From: an uncultured Eubacteriales bacterium
Lineage (GTDB): Bacteria; Bacillota; Clostridia; Christensenellales; Borkfalkiaceae
Assembly: GCA_949747905.1 (NCBI GenBank)
Contig: CATKEF010000052.1
Location: forward strand, 1-50,047
Length of the DNA stretch: 50,047 bases
Direction: 5' to 3'
The translations under genes were made by a program, and so were the position numbers. The notes below the pieces were generated by a model that saw nothing but the letters and a program-made list of their open reading frames with translations, did no database searches and was not told the origin of the DNA. Positions 42,568 through 50,047 of this stretch are shown piece by piece. The first letter of the stretch is position 1. Every line of letters begins with the position of its first letter.

Positions 42568-43216
42568 ATTTGTTTTTATTTGTAAACGCAAGTATTTTTT
42601 CGGTGTTTCCGAAAACAACCATATGGTCGCCGCTGCCGAACACGTAATTCGCGTCTACCGGCATAATTTTGCGTTCCTTTTTAACGGTGAGAACGTTTAT
42701 ACCGTGTTTGCCTCTCGGGTTGATGTCGACGAGTTTTTTGCCCTCCCATTTTACGGGTACGGCTATTTCGAATATGGCGTATTCGGAATCGAGCTCGATA
42801 TAGTCGAATACTTTTCTCGAATTGAGCCTTATCGCAAGTTTTTCCGCCATATCGCTGACGAGGTAAATTACTTCGTCCGCACCCATTCTGAACAGGAACT
42901 TGCGTTGTATTTCCGTGCTTGCCTTTGAAACTACGTATTTTGCCCCCAAATCTTTGAGGTTGGAAGTTATTTCAAGCGAACTCTGGAAGTCGTCGCCAAT
43001 CGCCACTACGCATGCGTCGTACGATGGAATATCCAAGGCTTTCAGACTGTCCACGTTCATACAGTTGGCAATGAGCGCGCTCGTATATTTGGGCGCAAGT
43101 CTGTTGATTACGTCTTCGTTTCTGTCTACAATCATTACTTCGTCGCCCATATTAATGAGCTTTTCTCCGAGCGTTTGACCGAAACTGCCCATGCCTATCA
43201 AAAGTACAGACTTCAT
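42566..43216 (-). CDS. ktrA: Potassium uptake regulatory subunit KtrA (TrkA family)
   Basis: 216 residues. RCK_N domain with the nucleotide-binding motif GMGSFGQTLGEKL, the Asp of strand 2 in VMIVDRNEDV, and the ring-forming helices; RCK_C domain about 135-216 (FEIAVPVKWEGKKL, HMVVFG). KtrA forms a cytoplasmic octameric ring that gates the KtrB channel in response to ATP/ADP, and its C-terminal domain often binds c-di-AMP. GGAGAAAT precedes the ATG. ktrB lies upstream on the same strand but about 380 bp away, separated by a repeat array. Confidence 0.95.
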   Translation of the reverse strand: MKSVLLIGMGSFGQTLGEKLINMGDEVMIVDRNEDVINRLAPKYTSALIANCMNVDSLKALDIPSYDACVVAIGDDFQSSLEITSNLKDLGAKYVVSKASTEIQRKFLFRMGADEVIYLVSDMAEKLAIRLNSRKVFDYIELDSEYAIFEIAVPVKWEGKKLVDINPRGKHGINVLTVKKERKIMPVDANYVFGSGDHMVVFGNTEKILAFTNKNK

Positions 43217-43229
43217 ATTTCTCCTTTAT

Positions 43230-43247
43230 ACCGCAAATTATTGCGGT
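43230..43247. promoter_or_regulatory. Palindrome in the ktrA leader
   Basis: ACCGCAA-ATTA-TTGCGGT, 7-bp perfect arms, 14 bp upstream of the ktrA start. It overlaps a poor minus-strand promoter (TTGACC with TATAAA at a 14-bp spacing). It could be an operator or a leader hairpin. Confidence 0.45.
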
Positions 43248-43320
43248 CAAGATGTTTTTGTTTTTTTATGGCTTTAAAAGTCGAATTAAGACGAGCGGTG
43301 TCGCCATTCATAAATATGGC

Positions 43321-43588
43321 TGTTGTCCCGAGCAGTCCTCCCGAACAATACCGTCATCCCGAGCTCTGTTTGTCATTCCGAACGAAGTGAAGAAACGGAT
43401 GTTTCGCTGCGCTCAACATGACAGGGAAAAGCGCTTAACATGACAATGGCATATTCCCCAGCGGTCTTCCCGAACAATACCGTCATCCCGAGATGTTGCT
43501 GTCTTCCCGAGCGAAGCGAGGGACCCTTCGCTAGCCTAAGGGTGACAATAACACACGTTTCAGGGCGACAACAGTGTGTCGTCCCGAG
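43321..43588. repeat. REP-like array separating ktrB and ktrA
   Basis: Elements include TGTTGTCCCGAGCAG at 43321, a unit at 43371-43423 (TGTCATTCCGAACGAAGTGA ... GCTCAACATGACA) and one at about 43499-43547 (TGTCTTCCCGAGCGAAGCGA ... AGCCTAAGGGTGACA). A 25-nt segment beginning TCCCGAACAATACC is repeated exactly at 43339-43363 and 43468-43492. The rest of the 382-bp gap has no gene. Confidence 0.82.
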
Positions 43589-43598
43589 CAAATTGCAA

Positions 43599-44939
43599 TC
43601 AACCTATAAGAAGAGAATCTATGGGTTTTCTTACTTCGGATGCGGTGCGTTTTTCTCCGAGCGCAAGCGCGAGCGTTAAAATTCCCACTCTGCCCGCATA
43701 CATAAGTATAATCAGTATAATCTGAGAGTATACGGTAAGTTGCGGCGTTACGCCGAGGCTGAGACCCACGGTTCCCAGTGCGGAAACACACTCGAACAGT
43801 ACGGCTCTGACCGTTATTTCGGAGGGTTCGATTGCGCAGATTATAAGTGCCGAAAGCATTACAATCATCAAAAATGCCGCAAAAATCGCAAGCGCCTGCG
43901 ATAAAAGGGAGTGTTCTATGCGCTTTTTGCCTATATTTATATCTCTTCTGCCGCGGAACACCGCTGCCATTCCCATAAGAATTACAGCAAACGTGCCCAC
44001 TTTGATTCCGCCTGCGGTCGAGCCCGAGCAACCGCCGATGAACATGAGAATAAGAGTAAGCAGATAGCCGCTGTCCGAAAGCGCCTCGGGAGACGTAGTA
44101 TAAAAGCCCGCGGTGCGGGGGGAGGTGGCGTTAAAAAGCGCGCAAAGCAATTTTTCGCCGAAATTGTATCGGGAGTAGGAGGGATTATCCCATTCGAATG
44201 TCATAAAAAGCGCCGTGGAAACGACGAGCAGAACGGTTGACAGGAATAAAACTACCTTGGTATTCAGCTGAAATTTTTTAATATTGCATTTGCACTCTAT
44301 CACGTCGCCCCAAACGCAGAATCCGAGCCCTCCGAGTATTATGAGCGCGCAGAGAGTAAGAGTTACGAGCGGGTCGGTCGCGTACGCGGAGAGCGAAGCA
44401 ACGCCCATAAGGTCGAAACCGGCATTGCAGAATGCGGAAATCGAGTGCCATACGGCGAAATAAATACCCTGAGCGGCTCCGAAGTCGGGGATGAATCTTA
44501 TACACAATAAAAGCGCGCCCGCAAGCTCGAAAATACCCGTGCCTATGAATATTCTTTTTATAAGCGAGGAAAGCCCGTAATATTTTCCGCTGCCGGCAGC
44601 CATCATCAGCACCCGACGTTCGTACAATCCCATCCCGTGGCGGAAAAGGAGGAATAGCGACGAGACGAAGGTCATAAAGCCAAGTCCGCCCGTTTGAATG
44701 AGGATGAGAATGATTATCTGTCCGAACAGCGACCAATCCGCCCCCGTATTCAATGTGGAAAGTCCCGTAACGCAGGTTGCGGAAGTCGCTGTGAAAAACG
44801 CGTCGAGATATCCGACGGAATTTCCGTCTGCGGATGCAAACGGCAGTACGAGCAAAACGCTTCCGATTAATATTACCGATAAATATCCGAGCGCAAGAAA
44901 TTGCCACACGGAAAGTTTTATTCTGAATTTTCTTTTCAT
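43599..44939 (-). CDS. ktrB: Potassium channel subunit KtrB (TrkH family)
   Basis: 446 residues with four M1-P-M2 repeats. Selectivity-filter loops are recognisable as TSATCVTGL, CNAGFDLMG, TSPRTAGFY and ALGTVGLSLG, each with the filter Gly. The family length is about 440-460, so it is complete. It forms a dimeric Na+-dependent K+ uptake channel with a KtrA ring. The promoter leaves only 9 nt between -10 and ATG, so the message is nearly or fully leaderless. It is upstream of ktrA on the same strand, with a REP-like array in between. Confidence 0.95.
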   Translation of the reverse strand: MKRKFRIKLSVWQFLALGYLSVILIGSVLLVLPFASADGNSVGYLDAFFTATSATCVTGLSTLNTGADWSLFGQIIILILIQTGGLGFMTFVSSLFLLFRHGMGLYERRVLMMAAGSGKYYGLSSLIKRIFIGTGIFELAGALLLCIRFIPDFGAAQGIYFAVWHSISAFCNAGFDLMGVASLSAYATDPLVTLTLCALIILGGLGFCVWGDVIECKCNIKKFQLNTKVVLFLSTVLLVVSTALFMTFEWDNPSYSRYNFGEKLLCALFNATSPRTAGFYTTSPEALSDSGYLLTLILMFIGGCSGSTAGGIKVGTFAVILMGMAAVFRGRRDINIGKKRIEHSLLSQALAIFAAFLMIVMLSALIICAIEPSEITVRAVLFECVSALGTVGLSLGVTPQLTVYSQIILIILMYAGRVGILTLALALGEKRTASEVRKPIDSLLIG

Positions 44940-44948
44940 TCGCGTTTA

Positions 44949-44977
44949 ATTCTAACACACGCGCATTCGGTTGTCAA
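44949..44977 (-). promoter_or_regulatory. Promoter of ktrB, very short leader
   Basis: Minus-strand TTGACA (44977-44972), a 17-bp spacer and TAGAAT (44954-44949), with the ATG at 44939. No ribosome binding site fits in the remaining bases. Confidence 0.8.
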
Positions 44978-45137
44978 CAAAAATGTCAATTTGCGGAAAA
45001 TCGCCGATTTATGCGCCGTAACACATTTTTGGCGGCGGGCATATGTTTTATTACGGCTTTTGCGGGGTAAATTCGGCGTTTCGTTGATATGCGCTCCGCC
45101 GCATTTGTTTTTTTCAGTCAGGTGCGCGTGAATTGCA

Positions 45138-45255
45138 ATGTGCGGTCGTTGATGTGTTTAAACAAAGCATATGTGCGGGGCAATATATGCGTTTTTGTTC
45201 AATCGGCTGTAATTGCACGGCAATAAATATGTGCGGAGGGAAATATTACGGGTAA
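45138..45255 (+). promoter_or_regulatory. glmM leader with repeated ATGTGCGG and a short upstream ORF
   Basis: The 308-bp gap between ktrB and glmM has no clear promoter for glmM. The octamer ATGTGCGG occurs three times (45138, 45171 and 45229). The third copy opens an 8-codon ORF (MCGGKYYG, 45229-45255) whose stop overlaps the beginning of glmM, and it contains the GGAGGG ribosome binding site of glmM. No glmS ribozyme core was recognised here. Confidence 0.4.
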
Positions 45256-46594
45256 ATTTTTCGGGACGGACGGATTTCGCGGCGAAGCCGGTGTTTCAAT
45301 TACCGCCGAGCATGCTTACAAGGTCGGCAGGGTTCTCGGTTTTCTGTTCGGCGGCAGTCAGGGTAAAAAATGCCGCGCGGTTATAGGCAAAGATACGCGC
45401 CTTTCGTCATATATGCTTGAATATGCACTTGCAGCGGGGCTCACGTCATCGGGCGGAGACGCGCATATTATGCACGTAACCACCACCCCCTCCGTTTCGT
45501 ATGTGACGAGGTGCGACGAGTTCGATTGCGGTATAATGCTTTCGGCGAGCCACAATCCCTATTACGACAACGGCATAAAACTTTTCAACGAGCGCGGCGA
45601 AAAGATGGACGATTCCGTCATTTGCCTGATTGAAAGCTATCTCGGCGGCGATTTTCAGCCTTTCGGCGGCGAGGATATACCGTTCGCAAGCGGCAGAAAC
45701 GTAGGTCGGACGGTGGACTACGTTTCAGGACGCAATCGTTATATAGGGCATCTTATTTCCCTTTCGACCTGCTCTTATAAGGGTTACAGAGTGGGATTGG
45801 ACTGCGCAAACGGCAGTTCCTGGCAGATTGCGAGGAGCGTTTTCGATGCGCTCGGCGCCAAAACCTATGTAACGGGCGCCGAACCGAGCGGACTGAACGT
45901 GAACGACGGGTGCGGCTCCACGCATATAGAAAACTTATGCGACCTCGTTACGGAAAACGGGCTTGACATGGGCTTTGCCTTCGACGGCGACGCAGACAGA
46001 TGCATAGCGGTAGACGAGCGTGGCGAAGTTATGACGGGCGACGAAGAGATGTATGCCGCCGCCTGCTACCTGAAAAGCCGCGGCGAGCTTGCGGGGAACA
46101 AGGTCGTATGTACGGTATTAAGTAACGGCGGACTTGTCAAAAGTCTCAAAAATCAGGGCGTAGATTGCGCGCTTTGCGACGTCGGAGATAAAAACGTGTG
46201 CGACACGATGGCTAAAACGGGCGCGGTGCTCGGCGGGGAAAGAAGCGGGCACGTGGTTTTTTCCAAATACGAGAGTACCGGCGACGGACTGGTTACCGCG
46301 ATTATGCTTATGGAAGCGCTTGCGGACGGCAAATGCCTGCCCTCCGCGCTGTTGAAAGGATACAGGGCTTTTCCTCAGATTTCGGTAAACGTTCCCGTCG
46401 TCGATAAGGTAACGGCAATGGGCGGCACAAGTGAACTTGCGGGGAAACTCGAACGCGAACTGTCGGTTCGGATAATTGTGAGACCGTCGGGTACAGAACA
46501 GCTGATAAGAGTCATGGCGGAGGGCGAAAGCGAGGAAAATTGCGCGCTCGCCTGTAAAATTTTGAGTTGCAGAATTTCTGAAAATTGCGTTTGA
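45248..46594 (+). CDS. glmM: Phosphoglucosamine mutase, apparent ACG start
   Basis: 448 residues if started at ACG 45248. The frame reads (start)-GKFFGTDGFRGEAG, exactly the conserved GlmM N-terminus, with ACG where homologues have Met. An in-frame TAA at 45224 and the absence of in-frame ATG, GTG or TTG between them force a non-standard start; GGAGGG (45235-45240) lies 7 nt before ACG. ATT at 45245 is the alternative. Active-site phosphoserine in SASHNP (Ser101), Mg-binding DGDADR, GGERSGHVVF and the phosphate-binding RPSGTEQLIRV are intact. It converts glucosamine 6-phosphate to glucosamine 1-phosphate for peptidoglycan precursors. glmS follows after 13 bp. Confidence 0.9.
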   Translation, partial: TGKFFGTDGFRGEAGVSITAEHAYKVGRVLGFLFGGSQGKKCRAVIGKDTRLSSYMLEYALAAGLTSSGGDAHIMHVTTTPSVSYVTRCDEFDCGIMLSASHNPYYDNGIKLFNERGEKMDDSVICLIESYLGGDFQPFGGEDIPFASGRNVGRTVDYVSGRNRYIGHLISLSTCSYKGYRVGLDCANGSSWQIARSVFDALGAKTYVTGAEPSGLNVNDGCGSTHIENLCDLVTENGLDMGFAFDGDADRCIAVDERGEVMTGDEEMYAAACYLKSRGELAGNKVVCTVLSNGGLVKSLKNQGVDCALCDVGDKNVCDTMAKTGAVLGGERSGHVVFSKYESTGDGLVTAIMLMEALADGKCLPSALLKGYRAFPQISVNVPVVDKVTAMGGTSELAGKLERELSVRIIVRPSGTEQLIRVMAEGESEENCALACKILSCRISENCV

Positions 46595-46607
46595 TACGGG
46601 AGAATAT

Positions 46608-48383
46608 ATGTGCGGAATTGCAGGTTGCATTTGCGGTAAAGGCGGAAACGCCGTGCCCGACGTATACGAAGGACTTAAAAGACTGGAATACCGCGGCTAC
46701 GATTCCGCGGGAATAGCCGCCGTGACGGACGACGGCGTGACCGTTGTAAAGAAACGCGGCGTTGTGGAGAAACTCTTTCCGCATATCGGCGGGATGAAAG
46801 GCGAAATCGCTATCGCGCATACGCGTTGGGCGACACACGGCAAGCCGTCTGATACCAACGCGCACCCCCACGTTTCGGGCGGGATATGCCTTGTGCATAA
46901 CGGCATTATAGAAAATTACTGCGAGTTAAAAGAAAAACTCAGCCGCGAAGGCGAAACTTTTCTTTCGGAAACGGACAGCGAAGTTATAGCGGTGCTTTTT
47001 AAGCGCAACTATTCCGGTTCCCTTACCGCCGCGCTGATTAAAACGGTGAAAGAACTCAAAGGCTCGTATGCTCTTATGGTTATATGCAAAGAGGAGCATA
47101 AAATAGCGGTGGCAAAATATAAAAGTCCTTTGATAATAGGTTACGGCAAGGACAGAATATATTGCGCCAGCGACGAGCCCGCGCTCGCCGGAAAGTGTTC
47201 GGAAATTTCGGTGCTCGAGGACGGCGATTTCGCACTGCTGTCCGAGGACGGAGCCGAAATCTTCGATTCGCGTCTGAGACCCGTCGCAAGAAAAAAACAG
47301 CCCAACCGGGCTGTATCCGCGGAATTGTCCTTGGGCGGTTACCCCCACTATATGCTTAAAGAACTGCATGAAGTGCCCGCTTCCGTAAAAAATACTTTTT
47401 CCGCTTTTTCGGGAGTCGAGAGCGAGATTGTAAAGACGTTTTCGGGCGTTAAACGAATTATTGTTACCGGTTGCGGAACGGCGTATCATGCCGGACTTGT
47501 CGGGAAACGTTATTTCGAAAGTTTTGCGGGAATACCTACGGATGCGGAAACCGCGGGAGAATTCAGATATTCCGAACCGGTCATAACCGACGGAACCGTT
47601 GTGGTCGCGATAAGTCAGAGCGGAGAAACCGCTGATACCGTGGAAGCCGCTCGGCTTGCCCTCTCTCGCGGGGCTAAGGTCGTAGCAGTGACGAACAGTC
47701 CTTATTCTGCGCTCACGAGGCTTGCGTGCGTGACTGTTCCCGTGGCTGCGGGCGCCGAAATCTGCGTTGCGGCGACCAAAAGTTACACCGGTCAGATAGC
47801 GGCGCTTTATCTTACCGCGCTCGCCGTAGCCGGCGAAACTGCCGACGGCGAGCGCGCGGCTCGGCTTGCCGATATGCCTGCGCTCTGCGCCAAGACAATA
47901 GAAAACGTCAACGTTTCGTCACTTGCTCATATGTGCGCAAAAAGCAAAGGCGTGTATTTTATGGGCAGAGACCTTGACTATGCAGTTGCGAGAGAAGGAA
48001 GTTTGAAACTGAAAGAAGTGTCCTATATCCCGAGCGAAGGTTATCCGGCAGGAGAGCTCAAACACGGTACTCTTGCGCTTATTTCCCCGAAAACCGTATC
48101 GGTTGTTATAATTACCGACAAAGCGCTTGCGGAAAAGAGCGTCAATGCCGTCGAACAGGTGCTTGCGCGCAAGGGGAAGGCGGCTGTCATAACAAATGTG
48201 GACGATGTGGAGGACGATTTGAAAGGCAGGGCGGAGATTGTACGCCTTCCGCGTTGCGACAAGTTTCTCGCGCCTTTGGCGGCGGCGGTTGCGGTGCAGG
48301 AGCTGGCTTACCGTACTGCTGTAAAACTGAGACGCAACCCGGATAAACCGCGTAATCTTGCCAAAAGCGTGACCGTCGAATAA
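46608..48383 (+). CDS. glmS: Glutamine-fructose-6-phosphate aminotransferase
   Basis: 591 residues. N-terminal class II glutaminase domain with catalytic Cys1 (MCGIAGC), RLEYRGYDSAG, HTRWATHG and GD-type glutamine-site residues; two SIS domains (about 280-410 and 450-570) with TGCGTAYHAG, ISQSGETADT, AATKSYTGQ and EGYPAGELKHG; canonical C-terminus RNLAKSVTVE. It makes glucosamine 6-phosphate from fructose 6-phosphate and glutamine, the step before GlmM. The ribosome binding site is GGGAGAA. Unlike many Firmicutes glmS genes it has no room for a glmS ribozyme, being 13 bp behind glmM. Confidence 0.96.
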   Translation: MCGIAGCICGKGGNAVPDVYEGLKRLEYRGYDSAGIAAVTDDGVTVVKKRGVVEKLFPHIGGMKGEIAIAHTRWATHGKPSDTNAHPHVSGGICLVHNGIIENYCELKEKLSREGETFLSETDSEVIAVLFKRNYSGSLTAALIKTVKELKGSYALMVICKEEHKIAVAKYKSPLIIGYGKDRIYCASDEPALAGKCSEISVLEDGDFALLSEDGAEIFDSRLRPVARKKQPNRAVSAELSLGGYPHYMLKELHEVPASVKNTFSAFSGVESEIVKTFSGVKRIIVTGCGTAYHAGLVGKRYFESFAGIPTDAETAGEFRYSEPVITDGTVVVAISQSGETADTVEAARLALSRGAKVVAVTNSPYSALTRLACVTVPVAAGAEICVAATKSYTGQIAALYLTALAVAGETADGERAARLADMPALCAKTIENVNVSSLAHMCAKSKGVYFMGRDLDYAVAREGSLKLKEVSYIPSEGYPAGELKHGTLALISPKTVSVVIITDKALAEKSVNAVEQVLARKGKAAVITNVDDVEDDLKGRAEIVRLPRCDKFLAPLAAAVAVQELAYRTAVKLRRNPDKPRNLAKSVTVE

Positions 48384-48438
48384 AAACGAAGCCCCATTTA
48401 AGGGTATCTGTTATGTGGAGTTCCTTTTGGGCAAAGAA

Positions 48439-48478
48439 ATAGCGCACTATTCTTCGCTTGCGAAGAATAGTGCGCTAT
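48439..48478. terminator. Perfect 19-bp hairpin after glmS
   Basis: ATAGCGCACTATTCTTCGC (48439-48457) and its exact complement (48460-48478) around a 2-nt loop. The T tract is weak on both strands, but its place between convergent genes suggests a bidirectional terminator. A weaker A/T-rich stem near 48524-48573 probably serves the MATE gene on the minus strand. Confidence 0.7.
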
Positions 48479-48567
48479 ACTTTATTAAAGATTAGAAAAA
48501 TAAATTGAAATTTATAGCCGTAAATAAAAAATAACTATTTTCCCGTTAGAATCAGAAAGATAGATGG

Positions 48568-49944
48568 TTATTTATTTTCTATTTTAGCCAATTTTGATAA
48601 TTTTCTTAAAACCAGAACTAAAAATATTACGGATAAGCCTGTACCTATACACCAGCCTATCGCCCAAGCCCAACAAACGCCGCCGAACCCCCAACCTACG
48701 GAGGTAAGAATATACACTAAGGCAACTCGCAAAATTAAATCCGCAAAAGTACTTACGGTAAAGCCGAGATTGTTGCCCGTTCCTCTTATTGCACCATCGG
48801 CAACGATTTTCACACACACCACAGGCAGGAAACACGAAACGATAATGATAAACTGTACAGAATAGTCCATTGCTTCCTGCGTTAGCTTTTCGTTTTGCAC
48901 GAACAGCCTCGTTAAAGTCTGCGGACAGGAAACGAATACGGTGAGAAACAGTAAGCACGTAACTAATGCATAACAAAGCACTGCGATAACCCCCTTTTTT
49001 ACACGATCGTATTCCTTTGCCGCCTTGTTTTGCGAAGCAAAATTCGAAAGCCCGTTCGTCATCGAGATAACGCCCATGTTCGCCATAGATATAAGTTTGA
49101 AAGCGGTAGTAAAGCCCGTTGTTGCATCTTCGCCGATAAGATTGATGCGCTTATTGATAAAGAAATTTCCCACCGAAACGAAACTTTGCTGTAATATTAC
49201 CGGCACGGACGCAATCGTTAAATCCTTCAATAAGTCTTTATCAAAAATTTTCGGTTTTTCTTCGGAGCGAATGGCTTTCAGTTTTCTGATAATTACGATT
49301 ACCGTAAGAACGCTTGAAACCGCCTGAGAGATAAAGGTTGCCCAAGCCGCGCCTGCGACATCGAGGTGAAAAACGCAAACGAAAAGCAAATCGAGCCCAA
49401 TATTCAAGATAGACGAAATCACCAGAAAGATGAATGGTGTTTTACTATCGCCGAGCGCGGAACAAATTCCGCAGCCGAGGTTGTATAAAAATACGAACGG
49501 CATTGAGCCCACGTATATGTACAAATATGCAAGGCAGTCGTCAAAATACGAGCCGTGAACGCTTAAAGCCTTTAACGAAAGATTCCCGAACCCGAACCCC
49601 AGCACCATGATAGCCGCGCAAAGTACCGCAAAGGAAATCAGGGCAGTATTCACCGTTTCGCGTACACGCTTACAATCACCTTTGCCGAAGTGCTTCGCCA
49701 CGATTACCGAACAACCGCCGTTTGTGCCCAAAGCAAACGCAAGCAAAATATTAACTATCACTGTCGCGTTGCCTATTGCATCTACTGCAAGTGCGCCTTC
49801 TGCCGCAAAGTTTCCCACGACAAGCAAATCGATGAGCGAATAGAATTGCTGTACCATTGCACTGCCAAACAGCGGCAATGAATACAGTAGCAAGATATTC
49901 CAAACGTTACCCGTTGTTAGATTTACCGTTTTGCTACTTTTCAT
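48568..49944 (-). CDS. MATE-family efflux transporter
   Basis: 458 residues with twelve predicted membrane helices, the usual MATE length. The first helices carry LPLFGSAMVQQFYSLIDLL, and the N-lobe has NGGCSVIVAKHFG; the C-lobe repeats the pattern. Transporters of this NorM/DinF-like type export drugs or metabolites by Na+ or H+ antiport; the substrate is unknown. It is a single gene with its own consensus promoter and only 11 nt between -10 and ATG. It uses more AT-rich codons than its neighbours, which could mean transfer but is weak evidence. Confidence 0.92.
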   Translation of the reverse strand: MKSSKTVNLTTGNVWNILLLYSLPLFGSAMVQQFYSLIDLLVVGNFAAEGALAVDAIGNATVIVNILLAFALGTNGGCSVIVAKHFGKGDCKRVRETVNTALISFAVLCAAIMVLGFGFGNLSLKALSVHGSYFDDCLAYLYIYVGSMPFVFLYNLGCGICSALGDSKTPFIFLVISSILNIGLDLLFVCVFHLDVAGAAWATFISQAVSSVLTVIVIIRKLKAIRSEEKPKIFDKDLLKDLTIASVPVILQQSFVSVGNFFINKRINLIGEDATTGFTTAFKLISMANMGVISMTNGLSNFASQNKAAKEYDRVKKGVIAVLCYALVTCLLFLTVFVSCPQTLTRLFVQNEKLTQEAMDYSVQFIIIVSCFLPVVCVKIVADGAIRGTGNNLGFTVSTFADLILRVALVYILTSVGWGFGGVCWAWAIGWCIGTGLSVIFLVLVLRKLSKLAKIENK

Positions 49945-49955
49945 TTCAACACTAT

Positions 49956-49984
49956 ATTATAGTAAGCGGAAAGCCCAAAGTCAA
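49956..49984 (-). promoter_or_regulatory. Promoter of the MATE gene, very short leader
   Basis: Minus-strand TTGACT (49984-49979), a 17-bp spacer and TATAAT (49961-49956), with the ATG at 49944. The leader would be about 4-5 nt with no ribosome binding site. Nothing else is recognised to the window end. Confidence 0.82.
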
Positions 49985-50047
49985 GTGATTTTTCTGAAAT
50001 TTTAAAACTTCTCTTTCCTAAATAAAAACGTATCCGAGCATCTTACC

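Noticed and set aside
44940..46607. glmS ribozyme upstream of glmM or glmS
   Set aside because: Only 13 bp separate glmM from glmS, and I found no recognisable ribozyme core in the glmM leader. A covariance search could still overturn this.

Overview
The window looks like chromosomal DNA of an uncultured gut-type Clostridia (Firmicutes), possibly near Christensenellales; that placement is an impression from gene content and protein style, not a computed result. Supporting signs are AGGAGG-type ribosome binding sites, sigma-A promoters of the form TTGACA-17-TATAAT with frequent extended TGn -10 boxes, lipoproteins with Ser/Gly/Asn-rich linkers, several LytTR/GHKL two-component systems, and ktrAB, glmM-glmS, a YtrA-type GntR/ABC unit and AdhE-like iron alcohol dehydrogenase.

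Region 1 (1-25.2 kb) opens with the 3' part of a 5S rRNA gene and its terminator. It then holds three related cassettes. Each pairs a LytTR response regulator and an AgrC-like multi-pass GHKL sensor kinase with large surface glycoside hydrolase family 3 (GH3) enzymes. Cassette A: a decayed regulator/kinase pair (453-2465), GH3-1 (2644-6303), a CBM-like lipoprotein, and GH3-2 (7117-10161). Cassette B: intact regulator/kinase (10599-12646), a small 4-TM membrane protein, GH3-3 and a second CBM-like lipoprotein (12964-18430). Cassette C: a 56-residue lipoprotein, intact regulator/kinase (18762-21129), a paralogous 4-TM protein and GH3-4 (21478-25163). All four GH3 proteins have a permuted domain order (alpha/beta sandwich, then FnIII, then TIM barrel). 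Three of them carry a membrane helix at both ends; the fourth has a signal peptide and a C-terminal anchor. No sugar transporter is encoded with them, so the cassettes look like signal-controlled, membrane-tethered beta-glycosidases rather than complete uptake loci. Candidate LytTR operators (direct repeats with 21-bp period, about 33 bp upstream of an extended -10) precede three of the transcription units.

Region 2 (25.2-30.1 kb) has a GntR(YtrA)/ABC ATPase/permease operon and a membrane-anchored XRE regulator overlapping a lipoprotein gene. Region 3 (30.2-35.6 kb) is sugar and fermentation metabolism: iron alcohol dehydrogenase, galE, KDPG aldolase and a GH2 beta-galactosidase-like enzyme. 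Region 4 (36-50 kb) is housekeeping: an SbcD/SbcC-like pair with a membrane-spanning ATPase, comF and tcdA, a HAD phosphatase, ktrA and ktrB, glmM (apparent ACG start), glmS and a MATE exporter.

From 27.4 to 43.6 kb the intergenic gaps contain a family of short palindromic REP-like repeats (core TGTCATYCYGAGYG, about 49 bp when complete), some expanded into 18-bp periodic arrays. None was seen in the GH3 region. One of them supplies the 3' end and stop codon of the GH2 gene, and another array separates ktrB from ktrA.
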